Source: Gammaproteobacteria bacterium (GTDB lineage: Bacteria > Pseudomonadota > Gammaproteobacteria > UBA9214). Taken from it: DNA of 7,089 nt. Under the pieces are notes generated by a model, which made no database searches, was not told the origin of the DNA, and was given only the letters and a program-made list of their open reading frames with translations. Position 1 is the first letter of the stretch. Each line of letters starts with the position of its first letter. Below, in pieces: positions 5,621 through 7,089 of this stretch. The DNA lies in NCBI GenBank assembly GCA_030635865.1, contig DAOVYA010000071.1, positions 1-7,089 of the forward strand. Direction: 5' to 3'. Position numbers and translations under genes: made by a program.

Positions 5621-7089
5621 TATTTCCTTGCCGTTTGTTTGACTCCGCCTCCAGGTCTTCCCAGCGTGCGTACCCGTGTTCCAGCTCCCCGGCGATCGAT
5701 TCAAGACGTTCCAGTACGCCGGAAATTTCTTCGGCCGGCTGCTGATAAAAGGCCGCATCACTCACCGTTTCCTGCAACTGTGCCTGTTCGTCTTCAAGCG
5801 CCTCGATCAGTGCGGGCAGCGCATCCAGCTCACGCTGGTCTTTATAGGACAGTTTCCCCGACTTTGGCGTTTTTCCCTTGCCTGCCGGAGCCGGCTTGAT
5901 AACAGTGTCCTGCCTGGCAGTTTTCTCCTCAGCCTTTTTCTGCCGCAACCAGTCACTGTAACCGCCAACATATTCAGCAACCTTGCCATCGCCCTCGAAC
6001 ACCAGCGAGCGGGTAATCACGTTATCGAGAAAGGCACGGTCATGACTGACCAGCAACAGGGTCCCCTGATAGTCCATTAACAACTCTTCCAGCAGCTCCA
6101 GCGTCTCCACATCCAGATCATTGGTCGGCTCGTCCATCACCAGCAGGTTTGCCGGTTTTGCAAACAAGCGCGCCAGCAACAGGCGATTCCGCTCACCGCC
6201 TGAGAGCGCACTGACCGGTGACTGCAAGCGCTCCGCAGGAAACAGGAAGTCACGCAGGTATCCGGCTACATGCACATCACGGCCATTGACCGTGACGCGC
6301 TGACTGCCATCGGCAACGTTATCCATTACTGACTTATTCGGCTGAAGCTGATCACGTTGCTGGTCGAAATAGGCGACCTGCTGCCGGGTGCCACGCTGCA
6401 CGTGTCCGCTATCGGGTGGCAACTCGCCGAGCAGCACCCTGATCAGGGTGGACTTGCCCGCGCCATTGGGTCCGATAATGCCCACCCGGTCACCGCGCAA
6501 AACGGTCGTCGAAAAATCCCGGATCACGATATTTTCACCAAAGCTTACATTGATATCTTCCACTTCAAACACCAGTTTGCCTGAATATTCACCCTGGTCC
6601 AGCCGCAATTTGACCTTGCCGATGCGCTTGCGCCGCTGCCGATACTGTTCACGCAGCTCCTTGAGCGCCCTGACCCGGCCTTCATTGCGTGTGCGCCGCG
6701 CCTTGATGCCCTGGCGGATCCATGCCTCCTCCTGCGAGAGCTTTTTGTCAAACAGTGCATCGTGCCGCGTCTCGACCTCCAGCTGCTCGGTCTTCCTGCG
6801 CAGGTAATCATCATAATTACCCGGCCAGGAGCTCAGCTTGCCACGATCCAGTTCGACGATGCGTGTTGCAAGGCGTCTCACAAAGGCGCGGTCATGACTG
6901 ACAAACAGGAGTGCACCGGAAAATTCCACCATGAAATCTTCCAGCCAGGTAATCGCCTCGATATCGAGGTGATTGGTGGGCTCATCCAGCAGCAGCACAT
7001 CCGGTTCACACACCAGTGCACGTGCCAGCATCACGCGCCGGCGCCAGCCCCCGGAGAGGGATTCGAAATTCGCGTCGCCATCCAGCTGC
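5604..7089 (-). CDS. uup: ABC-F ATPase Uup (N-terminal part beyond the window)
   Basis: ABC-F proteins are soluble tandem ATPases that act on ribosomes or, for Uup, have also been linked to transposon excision and branched DNA. The visible frame gives 494 residues and runs off the right edge. The first Walker A, about 140 residues of the N-terminus, is outside. Visible in order (numbered from the edge): first-domain signature LSGGWRRR (11-18), Walker B LLLLDEPTNHLD (about 31-42), SHDRAF switch (64-69), the charged inter-domain linker helices (about 98-160), second Walker A GPNGAGKST (206-214), signature LSGGERNR (295-302), Walker B LLVMDEPTNDLD (315-326) and SHDRAF (348-353). A Lys-rich hinge leads to the C-terminal coiled coil from LSYKDQRELDALP, which is the Uup hallmark and separates it from EttA and YheS. 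The last codons, GDSD-stop, lie in the inverted repeat of the adjoining element. Confidence 0.93.
   Translation of the reverse strand, partial: QLDGDANFESLSGGWRRRVMLARALVCEPDVLLLDEPTNHLDIEAITWLEDFMVEFSGALLFVSHDRAFVRRLATRIVELDRGKLSSWPGNYDDYLRRKTEQLEVETRHDALFDKKLSQEEAWIRQGIKARRTRNEGRVRALKELREQYRQRRKRIGKVKLRLDQGEYSGKLVFEVEDINVSFGENIVIRDFSTTVLRGDRVGIIGPNGAGKSTLIRVLLGELPPDSGHVQRGTRQQVAYFDQQRDQLQPNKSVMDNVADGSQRVTVNGRDVHVAGYLRDFLFPAERLQSPVSALSGGERNRLLLARLFAKPANLLVMDEPTNDLDVETLELLEELLMDYQGTLLLVSHDRAFLDNVITRSLVFEGDGKVAEYVGGYSDWLRQKKAEEKTARQDTVIKPAPAGKGKTPKSGKLSYKDQRELDALPALIEALEDEQAQLQETVSDAAFYQQPAEEISGVLERLESIAGELEHGYARWEDLEAESNKRQGNKGDSD

Noticed and set aside
5604..7089. Antibiotic-resistance ABC-F or membrane transporter
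   Set aside because: No membrane segments are present. The C-terminal coiled coil with LSYKDQRELDALP and the LSGGWRRR signature fit Uup rather than a resistance-type ABC-F or a transporter.

Overview
The window looks like ordinary chromosomal DNA of a gammaproteobacterium. The evidence is SlyD with a His-rich tail, an EF-P paralogue of the YeiP/EfpL type, the ABC-F protein Uup and a YhbQ-like GIY-YIG protein. Composition is moderately GC-rich and genes are tightly packed on both strands. No CRISPR array, tRNA, rRNA, phage gene or transposase gene was seen.

Layout, left to right. The first ~80 bases hold the 5' end of an unidentified minus-strand gene. A small CopD-type membrane protein (minus) follows, divergent from a NYN-domain (LabA-like, PIN-fold) protein (plus). 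The NYN gene meets glutamate synthase small subunit gltD (minus) tail to tail, with 5 bases between the stops. A 137-bp palindromic element separates gltD from a small GIY-YIG gene (minus). A plus-strand pair follows: slyD (prolyl isomerase, chaperone and metal-binding protein) and the EF-P-like gene. This pair converges on a pirin gene (minus), with 11 bases between the stops. A 173-bp palindromic element then separates pirin from the minus-strand ABC-F ATPase gene uup, whose N-terminal coding part lies beyond the right edge.

Three genes act on translation or protein folding: slyD, the EF-P paralogue and uup. Pirin, CopD and GltD are metal, redox or central-metabolism functions without an obvious link to them. 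I see no single new enzymatic system.

The most unusual feature is the pair of palindromic elements. Their internal cores are different and belong to different repeat types, yet their outer ends are nearly the same (consensus WGGGNRNYTCTGATTWAT). In both, the right end runs into the 3' end of a minus-strand gene and supplies its last codons and stop in the same frame: GIY-YIG ends ...GTSD-stop and Uup ends ...GDSD-stop. This looks like one family of small non-autonomous elements with exchangeable cores, placed at gene ends.
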